Below, one piece after another: positions 36,035 through 44,358 of a DNA stretch of 64,000 nt. This DNA comes from Winogradskyella sp. PC-19 (GTDB taxonomy: Bacteria > Bacteroidota > Bacteroidia > Flavobacteriales > Flavobacteriaceae): NCBI RefSeq assembly GCF_002163855.1, contig NZ_CP019332.1, positions 1,777,145 through 1,841,144 on the forward strand, read 5' to 3'. The first letter of the stretch is position 1. Every line of letters begins with the position of its first letter. The notes under the pieces are model-generated. The model was not told the origin of the DNA. It was given only the letters and a program-made list of their open reading frames with translations, and did not search any database. A program made the position numbers and the translations under genes.

Positions 36035-38392
36035 TTAGAAGTCAATACCTATATCGTCACTAACATCGTTGTCTGTAGGTTTACTGTCTTCATTAAACTC
36101 ATCACAATTAGTTTCAATTGATAAATTTGAAGGTTTTTCGAAATCTTCCTTTGAAACATTTAAAGTTTTGTCTTCATAGCAAGCTTTCATATACAGCCCC
36201 CAAATTGGTAAAGCTGTAGACGCACCTTGTCCGTATGTAATTGTCTTAAAATGTGCAGCTCTATCTTCGCATCCAACCCAAACACCAGTTACTAAATTAG
36301 GAACCATACCCATAAACCAACCATCAGATTGATTTTGTGTAGTTCCTGTTTTTCCTGCAATTGGATTTGTTAATCCATAAGGATAACCCGTAAGCATTTC
36401 TTTGGTAAATTTTTGGTTTGTACGCCATGTATCATAAAGTCTTTTACCTGATCCACCTTGAACAACACCTTGCATTAAATTCACCGTTACATAAGCAACT
36501 TCTTCACTGAGAACATCACGACTTTCTGGTTGAAATTGGTATAATACAGTTCCATTTTTATCTTCAATCCGTGTTACTAAAACAGGTCTATTATAGACGC
36601 CTTTATTTGCAAACGTAGAATATGCAGCTACCATTTCGTAAACGCTTATATCTGGTGTTCCTAGTGCTATCGCTGGTACTGGTAAAATATCTTGCTCTAC
36701 TCCTAATTTCTTGGCCATTTCTACAACAGGTTGTGGACCAATCTCATTCATTAATCGCGCTGTGATGGTATTAGTAGAACTTGCTAAAGCTTCTTTCAAT
36801 GTTTGAAAACCATCATATTTACCGTCAGAATTTTTAGTCGTCCATGATTCTGGATTTCCAAATTTATTAGCCTCTATAGTAACTGGTGTTCTTGGCAAAG
36901 AATCGCATGGTGATAATTGTAGTTGATCAATTGCGGTTGCATATACAAATGGCTTAAAGGTTGACCCAACTTGACGCTTCCCTTGTTTTACCATATCATA
37001 CTTAAAGTGCTTGTAATTCATACCGCCAACCCAAGCTTTTACATGACCTGTTTGTGGGTCCATGGACATCATTGCTGGTCGTAAAAAAGATTTGTAATAA
37101 CGCATAGAATCCATAGGCTTCATTACTGTATCTATCTCTGTATATTTTCCATTTTTCCAAGCAAAAACCTCCATTTGAACAGGTTTATCAAAAGATGCAA
37201 TAATTTCTTTTTCAGATTTACCTAGGTCATTTTTCATATGTCTCCAACGTTCGCTTCTGCGCATTCCTACGTTCATTAGACTTTTAATTTCCTTGTCGTC
37301 TAGCTCTAAAAAGGGCGCTGTTGGATTCTTTTTCGGCGTATTTTGTTTGTCAAATGCAGCTTGTAGATTAGGCATGTGTTGTGCTACAGCATTTTCTGCA
37401 TGTTGCTGCATACGGTAATCTATCGTGGTGTAAATTTTAAGTCCATCGTTATAAAGATTATATTTTTCACCGTCAGGTTTAGGATTGTCTTTAATCCAGC
37501 TTTTCATAAATTCAGCTAGATTTGCTCTGAAATATGTTGCTAAACCTTCGCGATGAGATTCTGGAGAATAATCTAAATCTAGTTCTGTTTTTTGAAGCGA
37601 GTCCTTTACTGTTTCTGCTATATAATCATACTTAGCCATTTGTGCCAAAACAACATTTCGCCTATTTCTTGTACCAACTGGATTTCTGTGAGAGCGAGGA
37701 TTGTATAATGAAGAATTTTTAAACATTCCAACTAACATGGCCGATTCTTTTAAGTCTAAATCTTTTGGCTCTTTATTGAAATATATTCTAGAAGCAGAAC
37801 GAATACCATCCGCATTATTATTAAAATCATAGATGTTGAAATACATTGCTATAATTTCTTCTTTGGTATATTGACGTTCTAAACGGATAGCAATGACCCA
37901 TTCTTTAATTTTTTGAGTAACTGCTTCTAATTTATTTTTAGATCTAACCCCTACAAATAATTGTCTTGCTAATTGCTGAGTTATGGTACTAGCACCACCT
38001 TTATCTCTAAATGTTAATTTCGCAAAAACAGCTCTCAAAAAACCTCTAGCATCAATACCAGAATGTTCATAAAAACGAATATCTTCAGTTGCTACTAAAG
38101 CGTCTACCAAATTTTTAGGTAACTCATTAAACCCTATTGGTGTTCTGTTGTCTTCAAAATAAAATTTTGATAAAGTCTTGCCGTCTGACGATATAACTTC
38201 TGATGCTAAATTTGTACGCGGATTTTCAAGAACGGTATGATCTGGCATCTCACCTAGAAGTCCCCATGATGCGAATAGGAATAATAAAATGACTGATAAA
38301 AATCCTAATCCGAATATCATCCAAAACCATCGGATATATTTTGAAAAATCTTGTGTTTCGTTTGTTTTTTTTGCAGCTTGTTTTCTAGCCAT
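36035..38392 (-). CDS. Class A penicillin-binding protein 1A (transglycosylase/transpeptidase)
   Basis: A 785-residue inner-membrane peptidoglycan synthase. A membrane helix at about 20-45 precedes the GT51 glycosyltransferase domain, with the catalytic glutamate in ATEDIRFYEHSG (Glu103) and GGASTITQQLARQLF. The transpeptidase domain has SxxK at GSTFKPF (Ser477, Lys480), SSTN as the second motif and GKTGTTQNQSDGWF as the third. The acidic C-terminal tail ends DNDVSDDIGIDF. It starts two bases after gldH; the ricT-gldH-PBP1A order is common in Flavobacteriaceae. Confidence 0.95.
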   Translation of the reverse strand: MARKQAAKKTNETQDFSKYIRWFWMIFGLGFLSVILLFLFASWGLLGEMPDHTVLENPRTNLASEVISSDGKTLSKFYFEDNRTPIGFNELPKNLVDALVATEDIRFYEHSGIDARGFLRAVFAKLTFRDKGGASTITQQLARQLFVGVRSKNKLEAVTQKIKEWVIAIRLERQYTKEEIIAMYFNIYDFNNNADGIRSASRIYFNKEPKDLDLKESAMLVGMFKNSSLYNPRSHRNPVGTRNRRNVVLAQMAKYDYIAETVKDSLQKTELDLDYSPESHREGLATYFRANLAEFMKSWIKDNPKPDGEKYNLYNDGLKIYTTIDYRMQQHAENAVAQHMPNLQAAFDKQNTPKKNPTAPFLELDDKEIKSLMNVGMRRSERWRHMKNDLGKSEKEIIASFDKPVQMEVFAWKNGKYTEIDTVMKPMDSMRYYKSFLRPAMMSMDPQTGHVKAWVGGMNYKHFKYDMVKQGKRQVGSTFKPFVYATAIDQLQLSPCDSLPRTPVTIEANKFGNPESWTTKNSDGKYDGFQTLKEALASSTNTITARLMNEIGPQPVVEMAKKLGVEQDILPVPAIALGTPDISVYEMVAAYSTFANKGVYNRPVLVTRIEDKNGTVLYQFQPESRDVLSEEVAYVTVNLMQGVVQGGSGKRLYDTWRTNQKFTKEMLTGYPYGLTNPIAGKTGTTQNQSDGWFMGMVPNLVTGVWVGCEDRAAHFKTITYGQGASTALPIWGLYMKACYEDKTLNVSKEDFEKPSNLSIETNCDEFNEDSKPTDNDVSDDIGIDF

Positions 38393-38394
38393 AA

Positions 38395-38892
38395 CTATTT
38401 ATTTTCTACTCTAAAACCTACTTCTGTTATACCTTCTAAATCATCCACACCATTTACATCTCCAAACTTTCGCATAGCCTGCTGGACTTTAAAAGTGTAT
38501 GTTCCTGATTCATTGAATACAAATGGAGTTTTATAGCCTTTGTACCACAATTTGTTGTCTTTTATATCCGAAAAACCTTCTCCTAAAAGTGTTCCGTCTG
38601 GCGCAGCCATTTTATACTCTAATGTATCTATAAAAGTTTTTCCATTTGGATATTCTAAACCTGTAATTAAATATAAATTACTGAATTTATAGTCGTTATT
38701 ATTCCTAAGATTAACATACAAGTTATAGGTTTCAGTAGTATCAGGAGCCTCAAGATCAAACGAAATAATAGTGTCTTTATTCCATTGATTTGGCAACGAT
38801 TGGTATTCATCAAAAACAGCTTTAGTATCACAGGATACTAAAAGAGTTAACGTTAAACACGCTATAAAAAAAACACTAATCTTTTTTGGCAT
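38395..38892 (-). CDS. gldH: Gliding motility lipoprotein GldH
   Basis: The ATG at 38892 gives 165 residues with a lipoprotein signal peptide, MPKKISVFFI then LLVSC (Cys21). An upstream TTG would add 29 residues that run back through the ricT tail, so I reject it. The rest (DEYQSLPNQWNKDTIISFDLE, YNLYVNLRNNNDYKFSNLYL) matches GldH, an outer-membrane-associated lipoprotein needed for gliding in Flavobacterium johnsoniae and linked to the T9SS/gliding machinery. It overlaps the end of ricT by 17 bases. Confidence 0.88.
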   Translation of the reverse strand: MPKKISVFFIACLTLTLLVSCDTKAVFDEYQSLPNQWNKDTIISFDLEAPDTTETYNLYVNLRNNNDYKFSNLYLITGLEYPNGKTFIDTLEYKMAAPDGTLLGEGFSDIKDNKLWYKGYKTPFVFNESGTYTFKVQQAMRKFGDVNGVDDLEGITEVGFRVENK

Positions 38893-40063
38893 TATTCTTA
38901 GGGTTTCGATTTCGCCTTTTGTTATTTCGGTTACGGTTCTTATTGTTTTTACGTCTGTTATTGCGTTTTGGACTATCAAAGCGCGTTAAACTATCTTGAC
39001 CAACAACGTTTTCGAATTCTGTTTTAGTGTCTTCAATATGTTCTGAAGCATACTCCTCGAGGTTAGCAACTTTTTGTCCTTTTTTATTTTTTTCAATAAT
39101 TTCATTAGCCTGAGCAGTAGAAAGAATGTGCCAATTCATCCATTCGCCTTCGTAGGCATACCACATCAATCCTTTAAAAATATCTGTCTTTTGGCAAACA
39201 GCTGTACCTTTTTCAGTTTGTAGTTTTTTCTCTCTTTTAGGGAAAGCTTTTAAAGCATCTAGGTAAGAGTCTAATTCATAATTTAGACAACATTTGAGTT
39301 TACCACATTGCCCAGCAAGCTTTAGAGGATTTAAAGATAATTGCTGGTAACGTGCCGCAGATGTACTAACAGATCTAAAGTCAGTCAACCAAGTAGAACA
39401 ACACAATTCTCTACCACATGAGCCAATACCACCAAGCCTTGCTGCTTCTTGTCTAAAACCAACTTGACGCATTTCGATACGTGTTCTAAACTCACGCGCA
39501 AAAACCTTAATCAATTCTCTAAAATCTACACGTTCTTCAGCTGTATAGTAAAATGTGGCTTTACTTCCATCTCCTTGAAATTCGATATCTGATATTTTCA
39601 TTTTAAGATTTAAGTCAATAGCAAATTGCCTTGCTTTGACCTTCATCGGTTCTTCTTTATCTCGAGCAGATGACCAGATATCAATGTCTTTTTGGGATGC
39701 TTTTCGATAGATTTTTAAGACATTCTCTTTGTCTTCTATATCGATTTTTTTTCGCTTCATTTGCACACGAACAAGCTCTCCAGTAAGTGTAACCATACCT
39801 ACATCATGGCCAGATTTTGCTTGCGTAGCAACAATATCGCCAATACTTAGCGTTAAATTTTCAGTGTTTTTATAATATAGTTTTCTTCCGTTTTTAAAAC
39901 GAACTTCAACACCCGAAAAAGGTTCTTGTCCGTTAGGAAGCGACATGTTGGCCAGCCAGTCAAAAACCGTGAGTTTGTTGCAGCTATCTGTACCACAAGT
40001 CCCATTGTTTTTACATCCTTTTGGTTGGCCATCTTTGCCAGTTGAGCAACTGTTACAAGCCAT
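38876..40063 (-). CDS. ricT: PSP1 domain protein, RicT-like
   Basis: A 395-residue protein of the PSP1/RicT family. The N-terminus is cysteine-rich (MACNSCSTGKDGQPKGC). The central PSP1 region has FRTRIEMRQVGFRQEAARLGG and cysteine groups in GSCGRELCCS and GQCGKLKCCLNYE. In Bacillus RicT joins a complex with Fe-S clusters that affects mRNA processing and development; the same role is only assumed here. The last 30 residues are a very basic Arg/Lys/Asn tail (RRKNNKNRNRNNKR), possibly RNA-binding. It overlaps gldH. Confidence 0.87.
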   Translation of the reverse strand: MACNSCSTGKDGQPKGCKNNGTCGTDSCNKLTVFDWLANMSLPNGQEPFSGVEVRFKNGRKLYYKNTENLTLSIGDIVATQAKSGHDVGMVTLTGELVRVQMKRKKIDIEDKENVLKIYRKASQKDIDIWSSARDKEEPMKVKARQFAIDLNLKMKISDIEFQGDGSKATFYYTAEERVDFRELIKVFAREFRTRIEMRQVGFRQEAARLGGIGSCGRELCCSTWLTDFRSVSTSAARYQQLSLNPLKLAGQCGKLKCCLNYELDSYLDALKAFPKREKKLQTEKGTAVCQKTDIFKGLMWYAYEGEWMNWHILSTAQANEIIEKNKKGQKVANLEEYASEHIEDTKTEFENVVGQDSLTRFDSPKRNNRRKNNKNRNRNNKRRNRNPKNNAKKD

Positions 40064-40218
40064 AATAATATGTTATATATACTTCAGAATGTTGTAAAAT
40101 TCTGAAAGAAGGATTCATAAATCTTTAAGAAGTAAAGATAAAATTATTTATCGGACTTGAAGAATATTAAATAAAGAGAATAAAAAAGCCTTTATATAGA
40201 AATAAAATAAAAGCAATA

Positions 40219-40773
40219 TCAATATCTCGTAGAGTTTTTTCCGGGAATGATAGACTTCATTTCTTTATTTGTGTTGATTGAAAATTTATAATTGAATATA
40301 ATTTCACCTTTCGCTGGTTTAAAATCGACAATACCACGTAAATCCAGACCAAAGTTGTCTTTTAAGTCAAAATACCATTTTCTTGTTGGGTGTTTTAAAT
40401 CTATAACATCAACTTTTCCTAGATTTCTTAAAGAAAATCCTAATGAAGACCCTTTTTGTTCTTTAGGGTAGTATGACACAAATAAATATCTTTTTTTAAG
40501 GATTGAAAAGAAAGTTATGTTATCAGTTTTGATATTAAGAATTGTGTCTTTATCTCGAATTAACACCTCATTAAAGATTATAGAATCTTTGTTTTTTGTA
40601 ATTTTATTATGGTGGAGATAATATTTTTTCCCCTGTAATCTATATTTGGAATAACCATTATAATCATCAATATCTATAACATCATAATTATACAAAGGGT
40701 CTACTTGTCCAATAGCTATAGTTGCAAAAAATAAAGATATTACAACAAAAAAGACGTTTTTAGTTATACTCAT
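40219..40773 (-). CDS. Secreted hypothetical protein
   Basis: A 184-residue protein with a signal peptide (MSITKNVFFVVISLFFATIAIGQ). The mature part is rich in beta-strand-forming residues and has the segments YDVIDIDDYNGYSKYRLQG and FDLKDNFGLDLRGIVDFKPAKGEIIFNYKF. I recognise no family. It stands alone between ricT and trhO, with 155- and 50-base gaps. Confidence 0.7.
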   Translation of the reverse strand: MSITKNVFFVVISLFFATIAIGQVDPLYNYDVIDIDDYNGYSKYRLQGKKYYLHHNKITKNKDSIIFNEVLIRDKDTILNIKTDNITFFSILKKRYLFVSYYPKEQKGSSLGFSLRNLGKVDVIDLKHPTRKWYFDLKDNFGLDLRGIVDFKPAKGEIIFNYKFSINTNKEMKSIIPGKNSTRY

Positions 40774-40823
40774 TCAATTTCTGTTTTATGTAATCATGCT
40801 GATTTAGTTTAAAAAATCAAAAA

Positions 40824-41888
40824 CTACTTCTTCAACACCTCAAATATATTTCGCAAATCCTTTTTAAAAGGCAAGTGGTCGGCACGTCCTTTTTTAAAGA
40901 TGTCGTTACTATTTCCCTGTCCTTTTCGCAACGCTTTTTGCTCCTCAAATGACAATTCTATAATTTCCATACAATTGGTCGAACAGCAATTATTCATTTT
41001 TTCTTTACAATTATCACATTGGATAAAAAGTAAATGACAAGCTTCATTAGCACAATTGGTATGCATATCAGCTGGCTCTCCACATTGATGGCAGTTAGAA
41101 ATTACGTCGTCTGAAATTCGCTCCGAACGACGTTGGTCAAACACAAAATTTTTACCTAGAAACTTATTTTCTAAACCTTTTGCTTCAATTTGCCGTACGT
41201 AGTTGATTATACCACCTTCAAGCTGAAATACATTTTTAAAGCCTTTGTGTTTGTAGTATGCACTTGCCTTTTCGCAACGAATACCGCCAGTACAATACAT
41301 GACTAATTTTTTATCTTCTTTATGTTCTCTTAAATCTTCTTCAATTAAATCCAGAGACTCTCTAAATGTATCAACGTCTGGCGTTACAGCATTTTTAAAA
41401 TGACCAATTTCACTTTCGTAATGATTACGCATATCTACCAATACGGTATTTGGGTCTTCAATGAGTTCATTAAATTTTTCGGCATTAACATGTACGCCTT
41501 TATTTGTAACATCAAAAGTGTCGTCGTTTAAACCATCAGCTACAATTTTATTTCGAACTTTTACCTTTAATTTTAAAAAGGCAAAATTATCATGCTCAAC
41601 AGCAATATTTAATCTTACGTTTTCAAGAAAAGTAATGGAATCTAGGTGATTTTTAAACACTTCAAAATTATCTGCAGGAACAGAAAGCTGGGCATTAATT
41701 CCTTCGTGAGCTACGTAAATTCGCCCAAGGACGTCCATGTCGTTCCAATTTATAAACAAGTGATTTCTAAAAAGTTCGGGGTTTCCGATTTTTGCGTATT
41801 TGTAGAAAGAGATTGTCAAACGGTCTTTGCCCGCTTTTTCGATAAGTTCTGCTCTTTCTTTAGCGCTTAAGTTATTGTACAGTTGCAT
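40824..41888 (-). CDS. trhO: tRNA uridine(34) hydroxylase (rhodanese-related)
   Basis: A 354-residue protein of the YceA/TrhO family, which makes 5-hydroxyuridine at the wobble position of tRNA. The N-terminal acylphosphatase-like part has HEGINAQLSV. The rhodanese domain has the catalytic loop VMYCTGGIRCEKASAYY (Cys199) and QLEGGIINYV. A cysteine-rich C-terminal region (NCHQCGEPADMHTNC, CDNCKEKMNNCC) probably binds zinc and is usual in this branch. It is divergent from recA across 381 bases. Confidence 0.92.
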   Translation of the reverse strand: MQLYNNLSAKERAELIEKAGKDRLTISFYKYAKIGNPELFRNHLFINWNDMDVLGRIYVAHEGINAQLSVPADNFEVFKNHLDSITFLENVRLNIAVEHDNFAFLKLKVKVRNKIVADGLNDDTFDVTNKGVHVNAEKFNELIEDPNTVLVDMRNHYESEIGHFKNAVTPDVDTFRESLDLIEEDLREHKEDKKLVMYCTGGIRCEKASAYYKHKGFKNVFQLEGGIINYVRQIEAKGLENKFLGKNFVFDQRRSERISDDVISNCHQCGEPADMHTNCANEACHLLFIQCDNCKEKMNNCCSTNCMEIIELSFEEQKALRKGQGNSNDIFKKGRADHLPFKKDLRNIFEVLKK

Positions 41889-41950
41889 GCTATACTAATG
41901 TTTTAAGGTTAAAGAATTTATTTTCAGGTACAAAGGTAATTTTTTAAACG

Positions 41951-41986
41951 AAAAAAGCACTTTGATTTTTACCAAAGTGCTTTTTT
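41951..41986. terminator. Strong intrinsic terminator between the divergent trhO and recA genes
   Basis: AAAAAAGCACTTTG (41951-41964) and CAAAGTGCTTTTTT (41973-41986) form a perfect 14-bp stem. It lies between two divergently transcribed genes, so neither of them can be its upstream gene. It must end another transcript; a minus-strand RNA from about 42165 fits. Confidence 0.85.
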
Positions 41987-42165
41987 GAGGACTAACTCGT
42001 TGTTAATATATAATTACATCATACTAGAACGAGTTAACCTGCATCAGCTTTACAACAGCCGAAAACTAAAACAGCTGCTATTTTGCCTAAAGTTTAAATG
42101 AAAATCCAATTTCTAAAATTTTTAACCTTAAACGGAAGCTTTTTCATAGCAATTTTTTCCTTTTT
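41951..42165 (-). ncRNA. Predicted small minus-strand transcript with interrupted small ORF (ECF sigma target)
   Basis: A roughly 210-base RNA is predicted on the minus strand from an ECF-type promoter (plus 42174-42203) to the terminator at 41951-41986. It holds a frame starting at the ATG at 42147: 17 residues (MKKLPFKVKNFRNWIFI), a TAA at 42094-42096, then in the same frame 19 more residues (TLGKIAAVLVFGCCKADAG) to TAA at 42034-42036. The second part looks like a hydrophobic export or lipoprotein segment. The inverted repeat TAACTCGTT/AACGAGTTA (41993-42001, 42028-42036) follows. It may be a regulatory RNA, or a small membrane peptide gene broken by a stop. No family recognised. Confidence 0.5.
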
Positions 42166-42173
42166 CAATTAGT

Positions 42174-42203
42174 AGATGCAGAAACTATAAAATGGTTGCG
42201 TCT
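42174..42203 (-). promoter_or_regulatory. ECF sigma-type promoter, inverted copy upstream of recA
   Basis: Read on the minus strand: AGACGCAACCATTT (plus 42190-42203), 9 bases, TGCATCT (plus 42174-42180). GCAACC and ATCT are then 16 bases apart, the normal -35/-10 spacing of ECF sigma promoters. The same two blocks at the same distance lie before the sigma factor operon (43317-43346). This copy points away from recA, towards the small transcript at 41951-42165. Confidence 0.65.
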
Positions 42204-42269
42204 TAAATTGTAATCTGTTAAAAGAAGTATTATTTTTACCTTCAAGATTAATAGCAAAAAACTGAATAT

Positions 42270-43277
42270 ATGAGTAGTGAAAAAGATGCAAAATTAAAGG
42301 CGCTTAAACTAACGCTAGACAAATTAGACAAGGCTTACGGAAAAGGAACGGTAATGAAAATGAGTGACCAAGCCATTGAAGATGTCGATGCGATTTCTTC
42401 GGGTTCGCTTGGATTAGATATTGCATTAGGCGTTGGAGGATATCCTAGAGGCAGGGTTATTGAAATATATGGCCCAGAATCTTCTGGTAAAACTACATTA
42501 ACGTTGCACGCTATTGCAGAGGCGCAAAAAGCTGGAGGCATTGCTGCATTTATTGATGCTGAGCATGCTTTTGACCGGTTTTATGCCGAAAAGTTAGGTG
42601 TTGATTTAGAAAATCTAATTATTTCTCAACCAGATAACGGCGAACAAGCTCTAGAGATTGCAGACAATTTAGTACGTTCAGGCGCTATAGACATTATTGT
42701 TATAGATTCTGTAGCTGCTTTAACACCAAAAAGTGAGATTGAAGGAGAAATGGGAGATTCTAAAATGGGACTACACGCACGTTTAATGTCACAAGCGTTG
42801 AGAAAATTAACGGGGTCAATCAGTAAAACCAATTGTACGATGATTTTCATTAACCAATTACGTGAAAAAATTGGTGTTATGTTTGGAAACCCAGAAACGA
42901 CTACCGGAGGAAATGCACTAAAATTTTACGCTTCTGTAAGATTGGATATAAGACGTTCTACTCAGATTAAAGATAGCAATAGCACTGTTATGGGTAACAA
43001 AACCAGAGTTAAGGTTGTAAAAAACAAAGTCGCTCCTCCTTTTAAATTAGCAGAATTTGATATTATGTATGGTCAAGGTATTTCTAAAGTTGGTGAAATC
43101 TTAGATATTGCTGTTGAGCACGATATTATAAAAAAGGCAGGGTCATGGTTTAGCTATGAAGATACAAAATTAGGTCAAGGCCGAGATGCTGTAAAGGCAT
43201 TAATAAAAGATAATCCTGAATTAATGGATGAACTAGAAGAAAAAGTAAGGGCAAAAGTCAATGAAATAGAAGCCTAA
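42270..43277 (+). CDS. recA: Recombinase A
   Basis: The 335-residue RecA drives strand exchange in recombination and the SOS response. It has the Walker [10 protein letters not shown] (about 69-77), [24 protein letters not shown] covering the L1/L2 region, and [21 protein letters not shown] near the C-terminus. The acidic tail is short. A near-consensus -7 box, TACCTTCA, is at 42237-42244. It ends in its own terminator. I see no clear LexA-like palindrome in its upstream region. Confidence 0.97.
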   Translation: MSSEKDAKLKALKLTLDKLDKAYGKGTVMKMSDQAIEDVDAISSGSLGLDIALGVGGYPRGRVIEIYGPESSGKTTLTLHAIAEAQKAGGIAAFIDAEHAFDRFYAEKLGVDLENLIISQPDNGEQALEIADNLVRSGAIDIIVIDSVAALTPKSEIEGEMGDSKMGLHARLMSQALRKLTGSISKTNCTMIFINQLREKIGVMFGNPETTTGGNALKFYASVRLDIRRSTQIKDSNSTVMGNKTRVKVVKNKVAPPFKLAEFDIMYGQGISKVGEILDIAVEHDIIKKAGSWFSYEDTKLGQGRDAVKALIKDNPELMDELEEKVRAKVNEIEA

Positions 43278-43279
43278 CA

Positions 43280-43311
43280 AAAAAATCCTGAAAAATTTCA
43301 GGATTTTTTTG
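43280..43311 (+). terminator. Intrinsic terminator of recA
   Basis: AAAAAATCCTGA and TCAGGATTTTTT (about 43280-43309) form a perfect stem with an AAAATT loop, directly after the recA stop and followed by T residues. Confidence 0.88.
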
Positions 43312-43316
43312 TTTTT

Positions 43317-43346
43317 AGACGCAACCATTTAACCCTTTTTGCATCT
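43317..43346 (+). promoter_or_regulatory. ECF sigma-type promoter of the lipoprotein-sigma-anti-sigma operon
   Basis: AGACGCAACCATTT (43317-43330), 9 bases, TGCATCT (43340-43346). GCAACC and ATCT are 16 bases apart. The inferred start is about 30 bases before the lipoprotein ATG at 43381. ECF sigma factors commonly read GCAAC/GGAAC-type -35 boxes and often drive their own operon. An inverted repeat, CTTGCTT-A-AAGCAAG (43345-43359), lies over the start region. Confidence 0.65.
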
Positions 43347-43380
43347 TGCTTAAAGCAAGCTATAATTTTAAACTAAAAAA

Positions 43381-43788
43381 ATGAAAAAATTACTCGTATT
43401 ATTTATTTTTGGAACACTACTATCATGTGAGATTAATGATGGAAACGAAATAAACTTTGAATTGCAGATAATGTCAGTTACAGGTGTTGATATACCTGTC
43501 GAGTTTACATTAGGGGAAACCTATGAAATTACGGTTGACTATTTAAGACCTAATGGATGTCATGAATTCAATGATTTTATTATTCAGCCTAACGGAAACA
43601 CAAGAACTGTAGCCGTAGTTGATACCGTCTACAACGACCCTAATTGTTCAGTAAATGCTGAAGAGGCTTCTGTATCTTTCAATTTTTTAGTACTTAGTAA
43701 TGGCCCATATATTTTTCAGTTTTATCAAGGAACAGGTACAAATGGTGAAGACCAATACCTAATAGTAGAAGTGCCTGTCGTAGAATAA
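43381..43788 (+). CDS. Small lipoprotein, first gene of the ECF sigma operon
   Basis: A 135-residue protein with a lipoprotein signal, MKKLLVLFIFGTLLSC (Cys16), and a compact beta-rich mature part (FELQIMSVTGVDIPVEFTLG, VSFNFLVLSNGPYIFQF). No family recognised with certainty. Cysteines at HECHEF-like position GCHEFND and DPNCSVN could form a disulfide. It lies 25 bases before the sigma factor gene and behind the ECF-type promoter, so it is likely expressed with the sigma factor and may act as envelope-stress effector or signal sensor. Confidence 0.75.
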   Translation: MKKLLVLFIFGTLLSCEINDGNEINFELQIMSVTGVDIPVEFTLGETYEITVDYLRPNGCHEFNDFIIQPNGNTRTVAVVDTVYNDPNCSVNAEEASVSFNFLVLSNGPYIFQFYQGTGTNGEDQYLIVEVPVVE

Positions 43789-43813
43789 ATATTTAACTAA
43801 ATCCATCAACCAC

Positions 43814-44356
43814 TTGAGTTTAAAAGAACTCATCAGAGACTGTAAAGAAAAGAATGCTAGTGCTCAGAGTCAATTATACAAGCTGTACGCCAGTAGACTG
43901 TTCTCCTTGTGCCTAAAGTATTCAAAAAACTACGTAGAGGCTGAAGATAATTTACAAGATGCATTTGTTACTATTTTTAATAAAATAGAACAGTATGAAA
44001 ATAAAGGCTCTTTTGAAGGTTGGATGAAACGCATAGCTATTAATACTGCATTAAAGCGTTATCGAGAAGTGCAGGTTTATAGCTTAATTGATGAAAGTGC
44101 GATTGAAAATGTAGATATAGAAATTGATAATGATGAAGTAGACTTAGATTTTTTACTTCAAATTATACAAGATTTACCAGACCGTTATCGGTTGGTCTTT
44201 AACTTATATGTTATGGATGGTTTTTCACATAACGAAATTGCCAAAATGTTAGAAATATCTAATGGCACATCAAAATCAAACCTAGCACGTGCAAGGATGA
44301 TTTTAAAACAAAAAATTGAAGATTATAAAGCGAGTGTAAATTCGCAATCCTTATAA
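43814..44356 (+). CDS. ECF-type RNA polymerase sigma factor
   Basis: A 180-residue extracytoplasmic-function sigma factor. Region 2 is in YVEAEDNLQDAFVTIF and GSFEGWMKRIAINTALKRYR; region 4 is in DLPDRYRLVFNLYVMDGFSH and NEIAKMLEISNGTSKSNLARA. The start is TTG at 43814 (MSLKELIRDCK); no upstream ATG is in frame and relatives begin at this point, so the rare start is accepted. The next gene begins two bases after its stop and encodes a predicted anti-sigma fusion. It is the best candidate reader of the GCAACC-type promoters at 43317 and 42203. Confidence 0.92.
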   Translation: MSLKELIRDCKEKNASAQSQLYKLYASRLFSLCLKYSKNYVEAEDNLQDAFVTIFNKIEQYENKGSFEGWMKRIAINTALKRYREVQVYSLIDESAIENVDIEIDNDEVDLDFLLQIIQDLPDRYRLVFNLYVMDGFSHNEIAKMLEISNGTSKSNLARARMILKQKIEDYKASVNSQSL

Positions 44357-44358
44357 AA

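Noticed and set aside
38893-38979. N-terminal extension of gldH
   Set aside because: It begins at TTG inside ricT and would bury the lipoprotein signal peptide.
42270-43277. recA as a possible mobile or transposed segment because it is bounded by inverted copies of a 14-base sequence
   Set aside because: The identity continues as a second block at fixed distance (TGCATCT), which fits promoters rather than transposon ends, and there is no target duplication.
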